From Volvox africanus (taxonomy: Eukaryota; Chlorophyta; Chlorophyceae; Chlamydomonadales; Volvocaceae), in the NCBI GenBank assembly GCA_030268105.1, contig BSDZ01000010.1, forward strand, positions 1,588,001 through 1,652,000: 64,000 bases of DNA, written 5' to 3'. A program made the position numbers and the translations under genes. Below are positions 1 to 10,990 of this stretch, piece by piece. The notes below the pieces were generated by a model, which saw only the letters and a list, made by a program, of their open reading frames with translations, had not been told where the DNA came from and did not search any database. The stretch's first letter is position 1, and the number at the start of each line of letters is the position of its first letter.

Positions 1-2946
1 TGCAGGACCCTGAAGTCTCTGCATTGCTCACGGAGTATGCAGATGTGTTCCGCGACCTTCCAGGGATTCCGCCGGAACGACTGGTGGATCACACCATTCC
101 TTTGGTGTCTGGTGCGCAACCTGTCTCACGCCCCATGTACCGTCTCAGCCCGTTAGAGCTTGATGAGGTAAAGCGGCAGGTTACTGACTTGCTTGCTAAG
201 GGCTTGATCCGTCCGAGCACTTCCCCTTACTCCGCACCTATCTTGTTTGTGGGTAAGAAGGATGGCACACTGCGCATGTGCATTGACTATCGTGGTCTTA
301 ATGCTGTTACGGTCAAAAACCGGTATCCTTTACCCCAGATCGATGACCTGCTTGATAAGCTGCGTGGCTCTGCCTACTTCAGCTCTATTGACCTGCTATA
401 ATCAGATCCGTATCTTGGAATCTGACATTCCTAAGACAGCTTTCCGTACCCCTTTTGGTCATTTCGAGTTTATGGTCCTGAGCTTTGGTTTGGCTAATGC
501 CCCTGCGACCTTTCAAGCTGTCATTGACCGTATGTTCAGGCCCTACATCGACAAGTTTGTCGTGTGTTACCTGGACGATATCCTGATCTACTCGAAGACG
601 AAAGAGGAACACCTTAAGCATCTACGTCAGGTGCTGGAGGTCTTACGGCGTGAGCAGCTGTATGCCAAGCAGTCCAAGTGCCACTGGGCTCTTTCTCAGG
701 TGGAATACTTGGGACATGTGGTGTCTGCCGATGGCATCCGCATGGACCCCCGTAAGACTGCTGCCGTAAAGGACTGGCCGACTCCGACCTCTTTGCCGGA
801 GCTGTGCAAGTTTTTGGGCCTTACCAATTACTTTCGTAAGTTTATCTCTGGGAACTCCTCCCTTGCTGCACCTCTCACGTCACTCACTCGCAAAGACGCT
901 TTTCAGTCTCCTGAGGCTTGGACCCCTAGTTGCCAAGCTGCGTTTGATGCGATCAAGCACGCTGTTGCTAATGACGTGGTGCTGCATTTTCCTGATTACT
1001 CCTTGCTCTTTCGTGTCGAGCTCATCTCTGATGCCTTGCTGCAAGGATCAGGCGCCGTTCTGGTGCAGAATGGGCGTCCCATTGCGTTCACCAGTAAGAA
1101 GTTCGCTCCGGCGGAGCGGGGCTACACTACCGGTGAGCAAGAGCTTCTGGCTATCATTCATGCCTTGCGTGAATGGCGCTGTTACCTGGAGGGCCGTCCC
1201 TTCGTGATAAAGACAGACCATAAACCTTTGACCTTCCTTCAGGGTGTCCCTACCCTTAACCGCCGTCAGGCGCGTTGGTTAGAATACATGGCACGTTTCA
1301 ACTTCACTTGGGAGCATCTCTCCGGATCCCTCAATGTTGCCGATGCATTGAGTCGCCATCCATCCCTGCATGCCGTGATCCTTTCTGTGGTCACTCGGCG
1401 TCAATCTGATGCCTCTGAGGTCACTACCTCTGGCTTTGCACAGCGCATTGTGCAGGGATATGTCTCTGACTCCTGGTTTAAGGATGCCCGCAATGTTGAG
1501 CCCTATAAGCAGGAGCGTGGCCTATGGATCCGTACTGATGGTGAACGTCGCCAGATTGTCGTGCCTAACGACGACCTTCTTTGCCGGGATATCCTTGCTC
1601 GCTTGCATAAGGACCCCTTGGCACCCCCTGGACACGTGGGTGTTACCCGCTTGGTGGAGCTAGCACGTCGCCATTTCTGGTGGTCCTCCTTGGCCCAGGA
1701 TGCTGCTCACTTTGTGCAGCAGTGTGACGATTGCCAACGCTCTAAGCCCCTTTCCGGTAAACAAGCAGGGTTGCTTCAACCCTTGCCGATTCCGGTGGCT
1801 CCCTGGGAAAGCGTTTCCCTTGATTTTGTTGTTGGTCTTCCTCCGTCTGAGGGGGGGAACGATGCCGTGCTCGTCATGGTTGATCGTTTGACCAAGATGG
1901 TGCACCTTGCACCTACCACCACCTCGGTGACTGCAGAGCAGACGGCTCGTCTGTTCTTTGATAATGTCGTGCGTTTGCATAGCATACCCAAGTCGGTCAT
2001 TTCTGATCGTGGGCCCCAGTTCGGTGGCAAGTTCTGGGCATCCCTGGGTGACCTTGTCAATGTTCGCGTGAACCTTTCCACTGCATACCATCCCCAAACG
2101 GATGGGCAGACGGAACGCATGAACCGCACCTTTGGTGACATGCTGCGTACTTACGCTGGCAATAACCCTCGCGCGTGGGATACTTTCCTATCTGCTGCTG
2201 AGTTTGCCATGAACAATGCTGTTAACCGGTCTACGGGACAGTCTCCGTTCTTCTTGAACTATGGCTTCCACCCCGCAATTCCACTGGCTCGGGAGTTGGA
2301 TGTGCCTGCCCCAGCTGCCAAAGCTTTCGTGAGGTCATACAATGACCGCATGACTGAAGCTAAGCACCTTCTTGAGGTTGCACAGCAGCGTACCACTGCG
2401 TACTACAACCGTGGTAAGAAGGAAAGCACCTTCAAGCCTGGTGATTCTGTACTCCTCAGTACTAAAAACCTACGGCAACTTGCCACAGGTCCGTGCAAAC
2501 TTTTGCCGCGTTGGGTGGGACCTTACCCTGTGAAACGCATGGTTGGTCAGGCAGCGGCCGAGCTTGTCCTTCCCGTGAATATGCGTGTTCACCCCACCTT
2601 CCACGTGTCTCTGCTGCGTCCTTACAGGGCAGTACCAGATACGTTGGTTACCAATGGATCCAATATTTCCTCTGGAAATCCCGGGACCAGTCCTGATGGA
2701 CCGCTACCAGTAGATTGGTTGAACAACGAACCACTCTACTCGGTTGAGCGCATTCTTGACTACCGTGCTCGCCGTATCGGGAAGAAACAGAAATGGCTGG
2801 TGCACGAGTACCTCGTCAAGTGGAAGGGTTATTCTTCCGACCAAAACAGCTGGGAACCTGCGCAGAACTTTACCCCTGACCTGATCCCTGATCTTGAAGC
2901 AGCTCGAGCCCGTGCACGAGGGCGCTGTGAGGACGCCGCGTCCTAA
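1..2946 (+). pseudogene. Ty3/gypsy chromovirus pol, 5' part cut by the window edge, one frameshift
   Basis: Reverse transcriptase, RNase H, integrase and chromodomain of a Ty3/gypsy element. Reading from base 1, the RT N-terminus includes the [19 protein letters not shown] block. The frame breaks near base 398, just after FSSID, where about 8 bases are missing compared with the related element at 60.4-64 kb. From about 400 a second frame continues to 2946 with the RT catalytic YLDD box, RNase H (TDHKPLTFL), the integrase zinc region and core ([27 protein letters not shown]), and a C-terminal chromodomain (EYLVKWKGYSSDQNSWEPA). Order PR-RT-RH-IN plus the chromodomain makes it a chromovirus. 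The product would copy element RNA and integrate the cDNA, but this copy cannot make a full-length pol. Gag and protease lie outside the window. Confidence 0.93.
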
Positions 2947-2956
2947 AGGGGGAATA
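2945..2956 (+). other. Polypurine tract of the gypsy element
   Basis: A short A/G run begins inside the pol stop codon and lies just before the 3' LTR, the normal position for the plus-strand primer. Confidence 0.7.
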
Positions 2957-2958
2957 GT

Positions 2959-3266
2959 TGTTGTATTAAGGTACCGGCCTTAGCTCCTTGCTAAGTAAGT
3001 AGCCAGTGGCTACACCCTCTATATGCAAATATAGAGGCTAAGGGTTGCATGCCCTAGTGCAACTGTGACACGGTCACTGGTAGACTCAGTTGAGTTCGGT
3101 TTCACTGGTTGATCATATGTATATCCTTAATACATATCCACGTTTTCTCTTCCTTAGAGATTACGGCTCTTTATGGAGGCTTTCCGTACTGAGCTCAGAG
3201 TACCCACGCTCTGCTCTTCCTATCAACCGGTAGTTATCACTACCACTAGTTTGGGGTGATACAACA
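2959..3266 (+). repeat. 3' LTR of the gypsy element (308 bp)
   Basis: The LTR begins TGTTGTAT and ends ATACAACA, perfect short inverted ends, directly after the polypurine tract. The 5' LTR is outside the window, so the target duplication cannot be checked. It has the same terminal octamer as the solo LTR at 34.8 kb but different internal sequence. Confidence 0.88.
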
Positions 3267-3599
3267 GGGAGGAATAAAAGACATTAAGCCTTACAACTCT
3301 ATCTCACCGCGCATACAGATTTCCTGTTTTAAGGCTCATGTATTTGATATTTAAGACAGTTTGTAAATGAACATGATGTCTTTGATCGATGTTTGAAGCC
3401 ATCGTTTTCATTTCCAAAATATCGATTGCACGTGCGCATGATGGTGACGACAAGTATGGCATGCATGAGACACACCCCTGCATCTTCTGCGATCATCATA
3501 AACATCATGGCGGACGTGGTTTCAAGACCTCTAGTGGCCTTGGGGGTGGCCTAGCGATTGTGGAGGACATGGGGATGCTAGGGATCTGCGAGACATAGG

Positions 3600-4516
3600 C
3601 ACATCAACAGTAGGTGGTAGGCGGCGTTATCGTGGTGGTGGACGCCGTAGCGGTGGTGATGGTGGTCGCGGTGGCCGAGGCACGGTTGATGGAGACGGAG
3701 AGGGTTGTGGAGGAAGGGGTTGTGGTATTGGTGGCGGTAAAGATCTGCATGCATCGGTTCACAAACAGAAAGATACAAAAGGTGACGGTAAAATAGCTGC
3801 AAGATAATTGAGTGATCGTAGCCATCAGAACCAAAGGGCATTGACAAACAATCCTAGCTAATACAACACTTTGCCTGAATGGGTTTTGATAAGGAATATA
3901 TGAGAATCATGAGGCGTACACGAATGGGTGGGCAAGTGTCTGGTGATCCATTGTATACATCGGATGCCCAGATTTAAGGCGGCATCAGTAAGATCCCCAG
4001 ATCTACCTGTTCAGCTGATCATGCCAGCCTGAAATGCCTATATAAGGTATGTGCATGTCACTCACGAAGATCCCTCCACACAATCTGTGGGACCGACGAT
4101 GAAGCGGCAGATCTTGATAATGATGGCGGTCCCATTATTTAATAGGTCTTCCGGTAATGAGGGGCAACGGGGCAGGGGGCCGCATGAGAAGAGCAGTATC
4201 AATACACATCTACAATGCCAATATCACAACATATGTGTTTACATTAATTGCATGATGATGAGGGGGAGTTCCGAGTTTGCAATTGGATTGCCAGTCGACT
4301 CATGGTTGCATTGATATCAGAGGTTGTATCTGTTATTTCCCTCCCAGGGGCTTATGAGCCACAACCGCAAGACTTACCGCCTGTAAGGATACAAAGCTGG
4401 TATTTGAAAAAGGTGAAGGAGGTGGCTGGGCCGATCTGGTTGATAAGGGTTATCATTGGGTCTTTGCCCAAAAGAAACAAGTTGTCGACTTCTGCATCAA
4501 CCTCGTGAACACTGAC
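3600..4516 (-). pseudogene. Gametolysin-like (peptidase M11) gene copy 0, 5' exons only
   Basis: First of the tandem gametolysin-like copies; only upstream exons remain, the downstream part being absent where the gypsy element lies. Visible exons: Y at 4378-4516 (acceptor CAG, donor GTAAGT, begins VSVHEVDAEVDN and ends with a SFTFFKYQL stretch), a candidate exon ending at 4066 with donor GTGAGT (ICRF...PTDCVE), and a proline-rich stretch at about 3640-3770 (PPPIPQPLPPQPSPSP) like the linkers of algal cell-wall proteins. The exon-Y paralogue at 35,399-35,537 has the same 139-nt length and phase. An in-frame stop follows the proline-rich stretch, unless an intron removes it. Domain assignment rests on the better-preserved copies 1 and 2. 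Confidence 0.55.
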
Positions 4517-4762
4517 CTGATGATAGGGAATGATGACAATGTAAGGGGACGACTTAAAAATGACAAATTAACGAAGGGATGGGAGGGAGCGCCATCGTCG
4601 TCAGGAGTGCTTTAAAAAGGTATAAAGGAAGGGAGTGGAATATAGGGATCAGAAATAAATGTTTTAAAAAGACACAAAGCCGAGAATATTCAGTGGACGG
4701 ATATAGTCAAAATGGTGTCGAAGAAAAAGGGAGGTGTGGAGTGAAATGGAGTGAAAAGAGCG

Positions 4763-4805
4763 GGTGTCAGCTTCCTTGAAGCCAGAGAAAAGGTGGGGCC
4801 CCCAA
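4763..4805 (+). repeat. Terminal fragment of a MITE-like dispersed repeat
   Basis: Shares the GTGTCAGCTTCCTTGAAGCC...GGGGCCCCCAA segment with the inverted termini of the element at 44,302-44,576 and with partial copies near 52.14 kb and 56.03 kb. Confidence 0.6.
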
Positions 4806-4867
4806 ACTCTATATATCGTAGGATATCTACCTAGCTTGGATACAGTTGTAGACGTTAAGGGGATTAC

Positions 4868-4913
4868 ATGTGTGTGTATGCGCACACACACACACACACA
4901 CACACGCACGTGC

Positions 4914-4944
<31 letters not shown>

Positions 4945-4945
4945 G
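4868..4945. repeat. (AC)n microsatellite, interrupted
   Basis: Mostly CA dinucleotides with GTG/CG interruptions. Apparent reading frames here are repeat artefacts. Confidence 0.95.
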
Positions 4946-5084
4946 TGAAGAGTGTGCACACGCAGTCCGGGTCCTGCATCCCCCTTCCTACCCATGTCCC
5001 ATGTCCCCCGTCTCGCATCCACCCCCTGTCCAGGTCCCCGTCCCTCTTCCCCGTCCCCCGTTCCCCCGTGCGAACGTGACCGTG

Positions 5085-5225
5085 AACATGGCGCCGTGTT
5101 CGAGTTCGTACTGCGCGCATTCAATTTCGCGTTCTCACCACACCACGCCGTGTTCACGTTCGCGTTTATTGCACCATGTTCACGTTCGTGTTTGCGCTAC
5201 CGCGTTCAGGTTCGCACCCGCATCG
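5085..5225. repeat. Imperfect short repeat of the type CGTGTTCACGTTCGCG
   Basis: The string recurs with variation about five times next to a C-rich stretch at 4975-5065. No gene is supported. The following bases to 5.97 kb are AT-rich, without recognisable genes; 5600-5700 resembles 37.35-37.46 kb, a dispersed repeat. Confidence 0.5.
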
Positions 5226-5972
5226 CACACACAAGTTGTTGAGGTTAAGCAGACAAGCAACGCAGGTTATATACAAAGATATTATTGTATATCATTTTAA
5301 TCTAGTTTAAGTGCGAGAGGCAAAGGTTGGACTGCGGGCTGGTACAAAGGAAACTTGGAACTTGGAACTTGATTGCTCTCAGTTTACTTTAGCCAAGCAG
5401 AGGCATTCACAATTAAATAAAGGAGGTCTTAATATATAAATTTAGCTTAAAAGATTTACTTTAGCATTTGTCCTTGTCATACGGCAGGAATATGGTCGTA
5501 AAAGATACTGGCTGATTCCACAAATGCAGTTGGCTCAGATTAAGATGTTACGAAACGCGGCAGTTTCAAAAATAAGTTCTGCCGGAAAAGCATTGAAATC
5601 AGCTTGACCTCGCCAAACTTGTATGTGCTTATACGAATTCTGTTACCTTTAAACAAGATGCCATGAAATAAACAATTCTTACGACTATAAGGTTGCCATT
5701 AAATGGGCGAACGCACTTGGTTTTCACACACACACACATATACACAGGCATAAGCATTATATAATAGATTTTATTATAATATAATACAATACAATAAAAT
5801 ACAATACCCCTAAAAATTAATATTTAGCAGAAATTAAAACAGCACCCTAACTGGTTTCTGATTTATGATAATGTGGAGACTTTCAGATCAATCCAACCTT
5901 ATTTTCCCTGTAATTCAAAAGCTTGGGGAAATGGTAGGGTGATAATTACTACTAAGGATATTAATGTTAAAC

Positions 5973-6515
5973 AATATAATATAATATAATATAATATAAT
6001 ATAATATAATATAATATAATATAATATAATATAATATAATATAATATAATATAATATAATATAATATAATATAATATAATATAATATAATATAATATAAT
6101 ATAATATAATATAATATAATATAATATAATATAATATAATATAATATAATATAATATAATATGATATAATATGATATGATATGATATAATATAATATAAT
6201 ATAATATAATATAATATAATATAATATAATATAATATAATATAATATAATATAATATAATATAATATAATATAATATAATATAATATAATATAATATAAT
6301 ATTATATAATATAATATTATATAATATAATATAATATAATATAATATAATATAATATAATATAATATAATATAATATAATATAATATAATATAATATAAT
6401 ATAATATAATATAATATAATATAATATAATATAATATAATATAATATAATATAATATAATATAATATAATATATTTAATATAATATAATTTAATATAATT
6501 TAATATAATTTAATA
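5973..6515. repeat. (ATAAT)n pentanucleotide satellite, about 540 bp
   Basis: About 100 units with a few GATAT and TTATA variants, degenerating to TAATTTAATA at the right. Units of the same kind reappear after 6,755, on the other side of a LINE tail, suggesting insertion into the array. Confidence 0.95.
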
Positions 6516-6748
6516 TCTCTTGCCCTCTCCGTCTGGGAGCTGGTGGGATGAGCTGAGGCTCTGTTCCTTTGAGTAGCCAGGCTTGAGGCTCATGATGTCT
6601 GTGTCCCCTTGCTGAATGAGTGAGGGGGGGGAGCGCGCGGCAGGATGAACAGACAAAGCCGTGGGTTCCCCCCTGCACTGTGGTTCGGCCTGGTCAGGGC
6701 CCCCGGTGCTTGTCCTCGAAGGGCAAGTCCCCACAGTGTAGCACTCAT
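6516..6748 (+). mobile_element. 5'-truncated LINE 3' end, copy 1
   Basis: The last ~130 bp align with the 3' end of the LINE at 38.75-42.31 kb, including the CAGACAAAGCC segment, the CCCCCGGTGCT..GTC segment and the terminal CACAGTGTAGCACTC. Strong 5' truncation is typical of target-primed reverse transcription. Confidence 0.75.
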
Positions 6749-7251
6749 TCATAAAACATAATATAACATTATATTACGCTTTTAAATATCGATGGGGCTA
6801 CCCCTAAACAACCTAAAAAGCGATCGTAGCTAAAAGAAATAAAATCGAGTAGTAGACCAGCTAATGAAAGCAGAACTTGGCCAGCAAGTGAACACATTTT
6901 TCCCAGCGACGGCAAAACTTCCTGAGGGCCTTACATACTGAGACTTGTTACTGTGGAGCAAGGTGAAAATACGACAAACAGATATTCCTAAAACACTACC
7001 TAAGGATAAATCAATTAATGCGCCTAAATATAAAGATAATCAAAAAAAGATATGAAAGGTAAAAAGATATTATCTATTATCTACGATAGACCAAGTATGT
7101 TATAACATCGGTAGCAATTATATAATGTAATTTCATTTAGTAATGCTACATGACATTATTTATACATGGGAAACGTTGTGTTGTGAAAGGATCTACTAGC
7201 CCTGCATACGAGCATCCTCAGGCTATTTTACAACTACTAATGGATAATCGA

Positions 7252-8305
7252 GTCGCGGAAGATCAGCTATCCATCTCGCTACTCAGTGACACCTATGAAT
7301 CCCACCTCTGTGATGAACATGCAAACAACAAATCATACGTACCAGGGGACGGACGTGCGGGTGTGCACGGTGCGTATCCACTTGTACATACATACCGTTG
7401 CGCTTGCTTGCAAATGCAGGAGAGTGCACTACGATATCCCTACGTACTCGTGCCCAGATTGGGATGCAGAAAATGAAATATTGCTGCTGGTAGCATATAA
7501 TCTTGCAACCGTTTGTACCTTGCCATTGAACTCGTCTAACAAAAGTCTGTCCCCCCCGGCCTTGGCTCGCAGCGATAGGTACAGGTTCCTGTATCCATGC
7601 GTGAGAGGTATTATGTTGTAGCTGCTAGCATTTCATTTTCATTAAGCGAAAACACAAGACTACCAGAGAAACGTCCAAGTAAAACATAATAAATCAGGTT
7701 GCATGTCGTAGTGACAGGTACGGAAGGTTGCGTGGTTCATCCTGTAGACTCTTATTACTAGATGCCTGAATTATTCAATCGAGCGATATAAATATGCAAT
7801 ATGTCAGTTATTGCTAGACTGCTGATGGTCACGATAGATCCAACCTCCAGAAAACATACAAGATGTACGGCAGCAAGGACGTCGCAGTTGCTTACTTCTT
7901 GTACGCCAAGGTCCCCAACCAATCAGGTTGGATCTTGATCATGACCCCTGTAGGTCCCAGATACGTAGCTGGTAGTGTGAAGGCCTGATAAACGTTGGCG
8001 CCAATCGATGAAGAGTTGAGTTGCGCCAGGGCTGTAGCCCAGCCGAGGAGCCTCAACTCGGGGGCAGAAGGGCAGCTGTCTCCGGAACCCATAGCTGTCG
8101 AACCATCGCTGTACCCACTCCCATCCCTCTGGGCGTTCAACAGAAAGCTATTTAGTAGCAGCGCTTTCATCACTGTGCCCTGTTTGAAGATACCCTGTCG
8201 GTAAGATGTTATGGATGGCGAAATGATTGAACTACTTAGCGGCAGATGAGACCATATCACTCTACCTAAACCCGACAGATCCTTATGAGATCCATCTATC
8301 CGGTC
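7252..8305. repeat. Segmental duplication, nearly identical to 36,051-37,103
   Basis: About 1.05 kb is almost identical to the same region of copy 2, introns included, apart from a cluster of changes at about 8,123-8,156. It carries the last two exons of gametolysin-like copy 1. Confidence 0.93.
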
Positions 8306-9787
8306 GTACTACTGTGAAGCATTATGATCTAACGTAATTTTGGAGTTCCACCACACAGATTAATCCATGATATTACTAAAAAAGACCTAGTAGGGTTAAG
8401 AAAGGCTTGGGGCTAAATGAGGCAAGCACTAGCTAGCTAGCTGAGTGCCCATAGTGTGCTGGATTTGCCGTCTTTATGGGGCGAGAATCTAGTAGTCGTA
8501 CAGTATGGCGCAGACGCAAACGATTCCAAAATCCAAGAAATTCATACCCGGCATCATGAGATGCCGTGTTCTGAATAGTTTCTACGCATATAGTCTGGGC
8601 TCAATAATAATACACGTCAGCACCAGCGGCCCTCGATGCCCTACCAATCAAGGCCCGTCCACCCTTGTGCTACAATACCCTTTCCTGGTTGCAATATGTT
8701 CTTTATAATCAGAAGTCACAGGTCCGCACCACATGGAATGGATGGACATCCTGAGTTTCTTAAATTTATCATGCTCTTTCAACGATGTTTGATTATATGA
8801 ATACTTTCAATCCATCTCATATATAAAAATACTTGTAATTTTTACTTACACAGACATGAACGTACATGAATGTGTCATTGCATGGCAGCATCATGTTAAT
8901 GATAATACCGAACTTTTAACAATGCACACGAAGGATGCTAGTCACATCGGCGAGTGATGATTATTACTTACAACACTGTCGGATGAATACCAGCTCTTGG
9001 TTCCTGGATTCTCTGTAAAGGCCTTATAACCGCAGTAATACCTGAAGTCTTTAGGCAATACGAACAAGTCGTAGTAGGGGGGCGATGTGATGCTCTGCTG
9101 TACCTCTGCGGGGCCGGCGGGGAAGCAAGGGTGGGAAACGCTACAATTTAGAATTGTTCACGGATTGATAATGATATCTCTGAAGTAATAGTTGCCGAGT
9201 TATAATCTCGGAAATTCAAATACCGGTGAACAAACACGTAAACGTTAATGCAAATGATTTTAGTGCAGGTCCAAGTAGCCATTATTTGTTTTGTACATGC
9301 GCTCAGGATGGAAGCCTGAACAAAGGCACCAAATAAACAAATGCTGTGCCGCCCAGCATTAACGTACCTGTCAGTGCGTGATTCAATCATATGTGGACAC
9401 CAGGAGCTAGCAGGCAGGTAGCCAGGCAGGCAGGCGTATACTGCCGAACCTATCTAGGGGGCGGTAGTAGTCCTGACATCACGAACAAAACGTAACACAA
9501 TAACATTATATATAGGCTGGTAAGTTTTTGTTTTAATTCATAATTATGTTCTGGATTAAATATCTAGGGGTAGTGGTGAGACGCTCATTACCCAATTTGG
9601 GAACTTACCTGGCGGCAGGTTTTGCAGTGCAACTGTGGCAGTCTCATTTAAATCACACCCCACCAGCATCGTCTGACTGCATGGAATCACCGTGGACATC
9701 ACCTGAATTGCACAGAACGTTCAGCAAAAGGTATATAATGTAGAAGCAAGCGATAATAAGGTATACCAAGCGATGATTGTATGAACG

Positions 9788-9848
9788 GGTGTAACACTGT
9801 GGGCGACTTGCCCTGACCGGGCTGAATCACAGCGCAGGGTGGAACACA
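9788..9848 (-). mobile_element. LINE 3' tail fragment, copy 2 (antisense)
   Basis: On the minus strand it reads CCGGTCAGGGCAAGTCGCCCACAGTG then TTACACC, matching the 3' end of the LINE at 42.25-42.31 kb with an internal deletion. Confidence 0.65.
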
Positions 9849-10099
9849 CGGCTTGTATCTATGTGTACAGCAACTAATCAGCAACAGGGATATACCTGCA
9901 TAATTACATGCATAACTACATTTTTGATAAGAAAAAATAAAAAGACGTCAGAGGAGAGCGGGCAAAAGAGTCACTGCGTATGCATGTGTGCATGTATGTG
10001 TGCGTGTGTGCATCTTACACCTGTTGGTGTTGGCATTCAAGCCGGGAAAAGGCCCGGGCCGCCCTCAATATCTATACAGTGTAATGATATATTAGATTG

Positions 10100-10345
10100 T
10101 TAGATATTGTGAAGTATTACAGGCACTCAAGCACATACACACATAAACCACAGTGCTCAAAGTGCAGGGTGCATGAAGTGCATTAGGTGGGAATGCCAGT
10201 TTCGATCTCCAACGTTTCGATTCCGCATAAGGCCCAGGCATCGGGCCCACACATGGGGCCCACGCATGCTAAGGTTCCATCGTGAGTGCGCCCATCTTGC
10301 TTTTACCGTCCTTTGCAACAAGCAGGTAGATGTTTGCAGGCTTGT
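10100..10345. repeat. Unassigned intron sequence with a MITE-like fragment
   Basis: GTGCAGGGTGCATGAAGTGCATTAG resembles the interior of the 44.3-kb MITE-like element. No coding exon is seen here; the stretch lies in the exon B-C intron of gametolysin-like copy 1. Confidence 0.4.
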
Positions 10346-10416
10346 GTGAATATGACGAAGCCGTTTTCCTCATTACGCACCTTCAGGGCTGCTCTATCTA
10401 TTTGCATCTGCCCGTA

Positions 10417-10990
10417 CACTATAACAAGGAATTCGTGCGTTAGCTCGCGTTAGGCTCGCGTTAGGGACCCCTAACGCAAGCCTAACGCAAGCTTAACGCG
10501 AACTAACGCGAGCTAACGCAAAGCCTAACGCAAATCAAACGCATTGCGTTATTGCTTGTGTATCGCTAACGCAATCCTAACGCACCTAACGCAATCGCAA
10601 ATAAACTTTTTTGGGAGAGAACGAAAATGTTTGCTTTTCCTTTGCGTTAGCTAATGCAACCTAAAGCGAACTTACGCAATGTCAAACGCACCCACATAGA
10701 TTCTAAGGTGTGCGTTAGGCCTAACACAACGCAAGCGTTAGAGACCCATACGCAAGCAAAAATACATAGCGTGCATGGAAGTTAAAGTTCTCTAACGCAC
10801 AATATATGCACGCCTAACGCGCATTAACGCGCATTAACGCATGCTTGCGTATGCTGCGAATAATGCGTACACAGGTAGCAGTTGTGGGTTGCGTAAAAGT
10901 TTTAAACGCATGTAACTAACATATTCGCACGCTTTCACAAGGTCTTACGCGTGTGATAGCAACATTCGCGCCACTTTTGCTTTGCGTACG
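10417..10990. repeat. A-type terminal and subterminal repeats of the outer CACTA element
   Basis: Many TAACGC / GCGTTA hexamers in both orientations follow the terminal CACTATAACAAGG. It is the inverted counterpart of 31.94-32.525 kb. In CACTA elements such subterminal arrays are the binding sites of element proteins; that role here is inferred. Confidence 0.85.

Larger units (their letters stand above)
7429..10416 (-). pseudogene. Gametolysin-like (peptidase M11) gene copy 1, 3' half (end of exon B to stop)
   Basis: Spliced minus-strand exons, all with GT-AG ends and matching phases: B-end 10,381-10,416 (YGQMQIDRAALK); C 9,609-9,702 (VIPCSQTM...LQNLPP); D 8,972-9,105 (YYDLFVLPKDFRYYCGYKAF); F 7,896-8,194 (Met-turn-like YSDGSTAMGSGDSCPSAPEL, then LGW and a QLNSSSIG segment); G 7,429-7,588 (NLYLSLRAKAGGD, stop at 7,431-7,429). 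The pattern FFSNCSYG / IPC / YDLFVLP / YSDGSxAMG / LGW is that of gametolysin-type M11 proteases, extracellular enzymes of volvocine algae that cut cell-wall matrix. An alternative acceptor would start F at 8,128. No HExxH motif is visible between D and F. The gene is disrupted by the CACTA insertion at a tyrosine codon in exon B. Family call is from memory of the family pattern. Confidence 0.72.

Noticed and set aside
3614..3796. Gly-rich/RGG-like plus-strand frame at 3.6 kb, and a similar one at 49.4 kb
   Set aside because: These are the complements of proline-rich minus-strand exons that have paralogues in the gametolysin-like copies.
4764..5300. Overlapping frames of 70-178 codons around the CA repeat and C-rich stretch
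   Set aside because: Low-complexity translation, no conserved domain and no paralogue support.
9148..9390. 80-codon minus-strand frame conserved at 43,198-43,440
   Set aside because: It lies in the intron between exons C and D; conservation is that of the whole duplicated block, with no coding bias in the differences.
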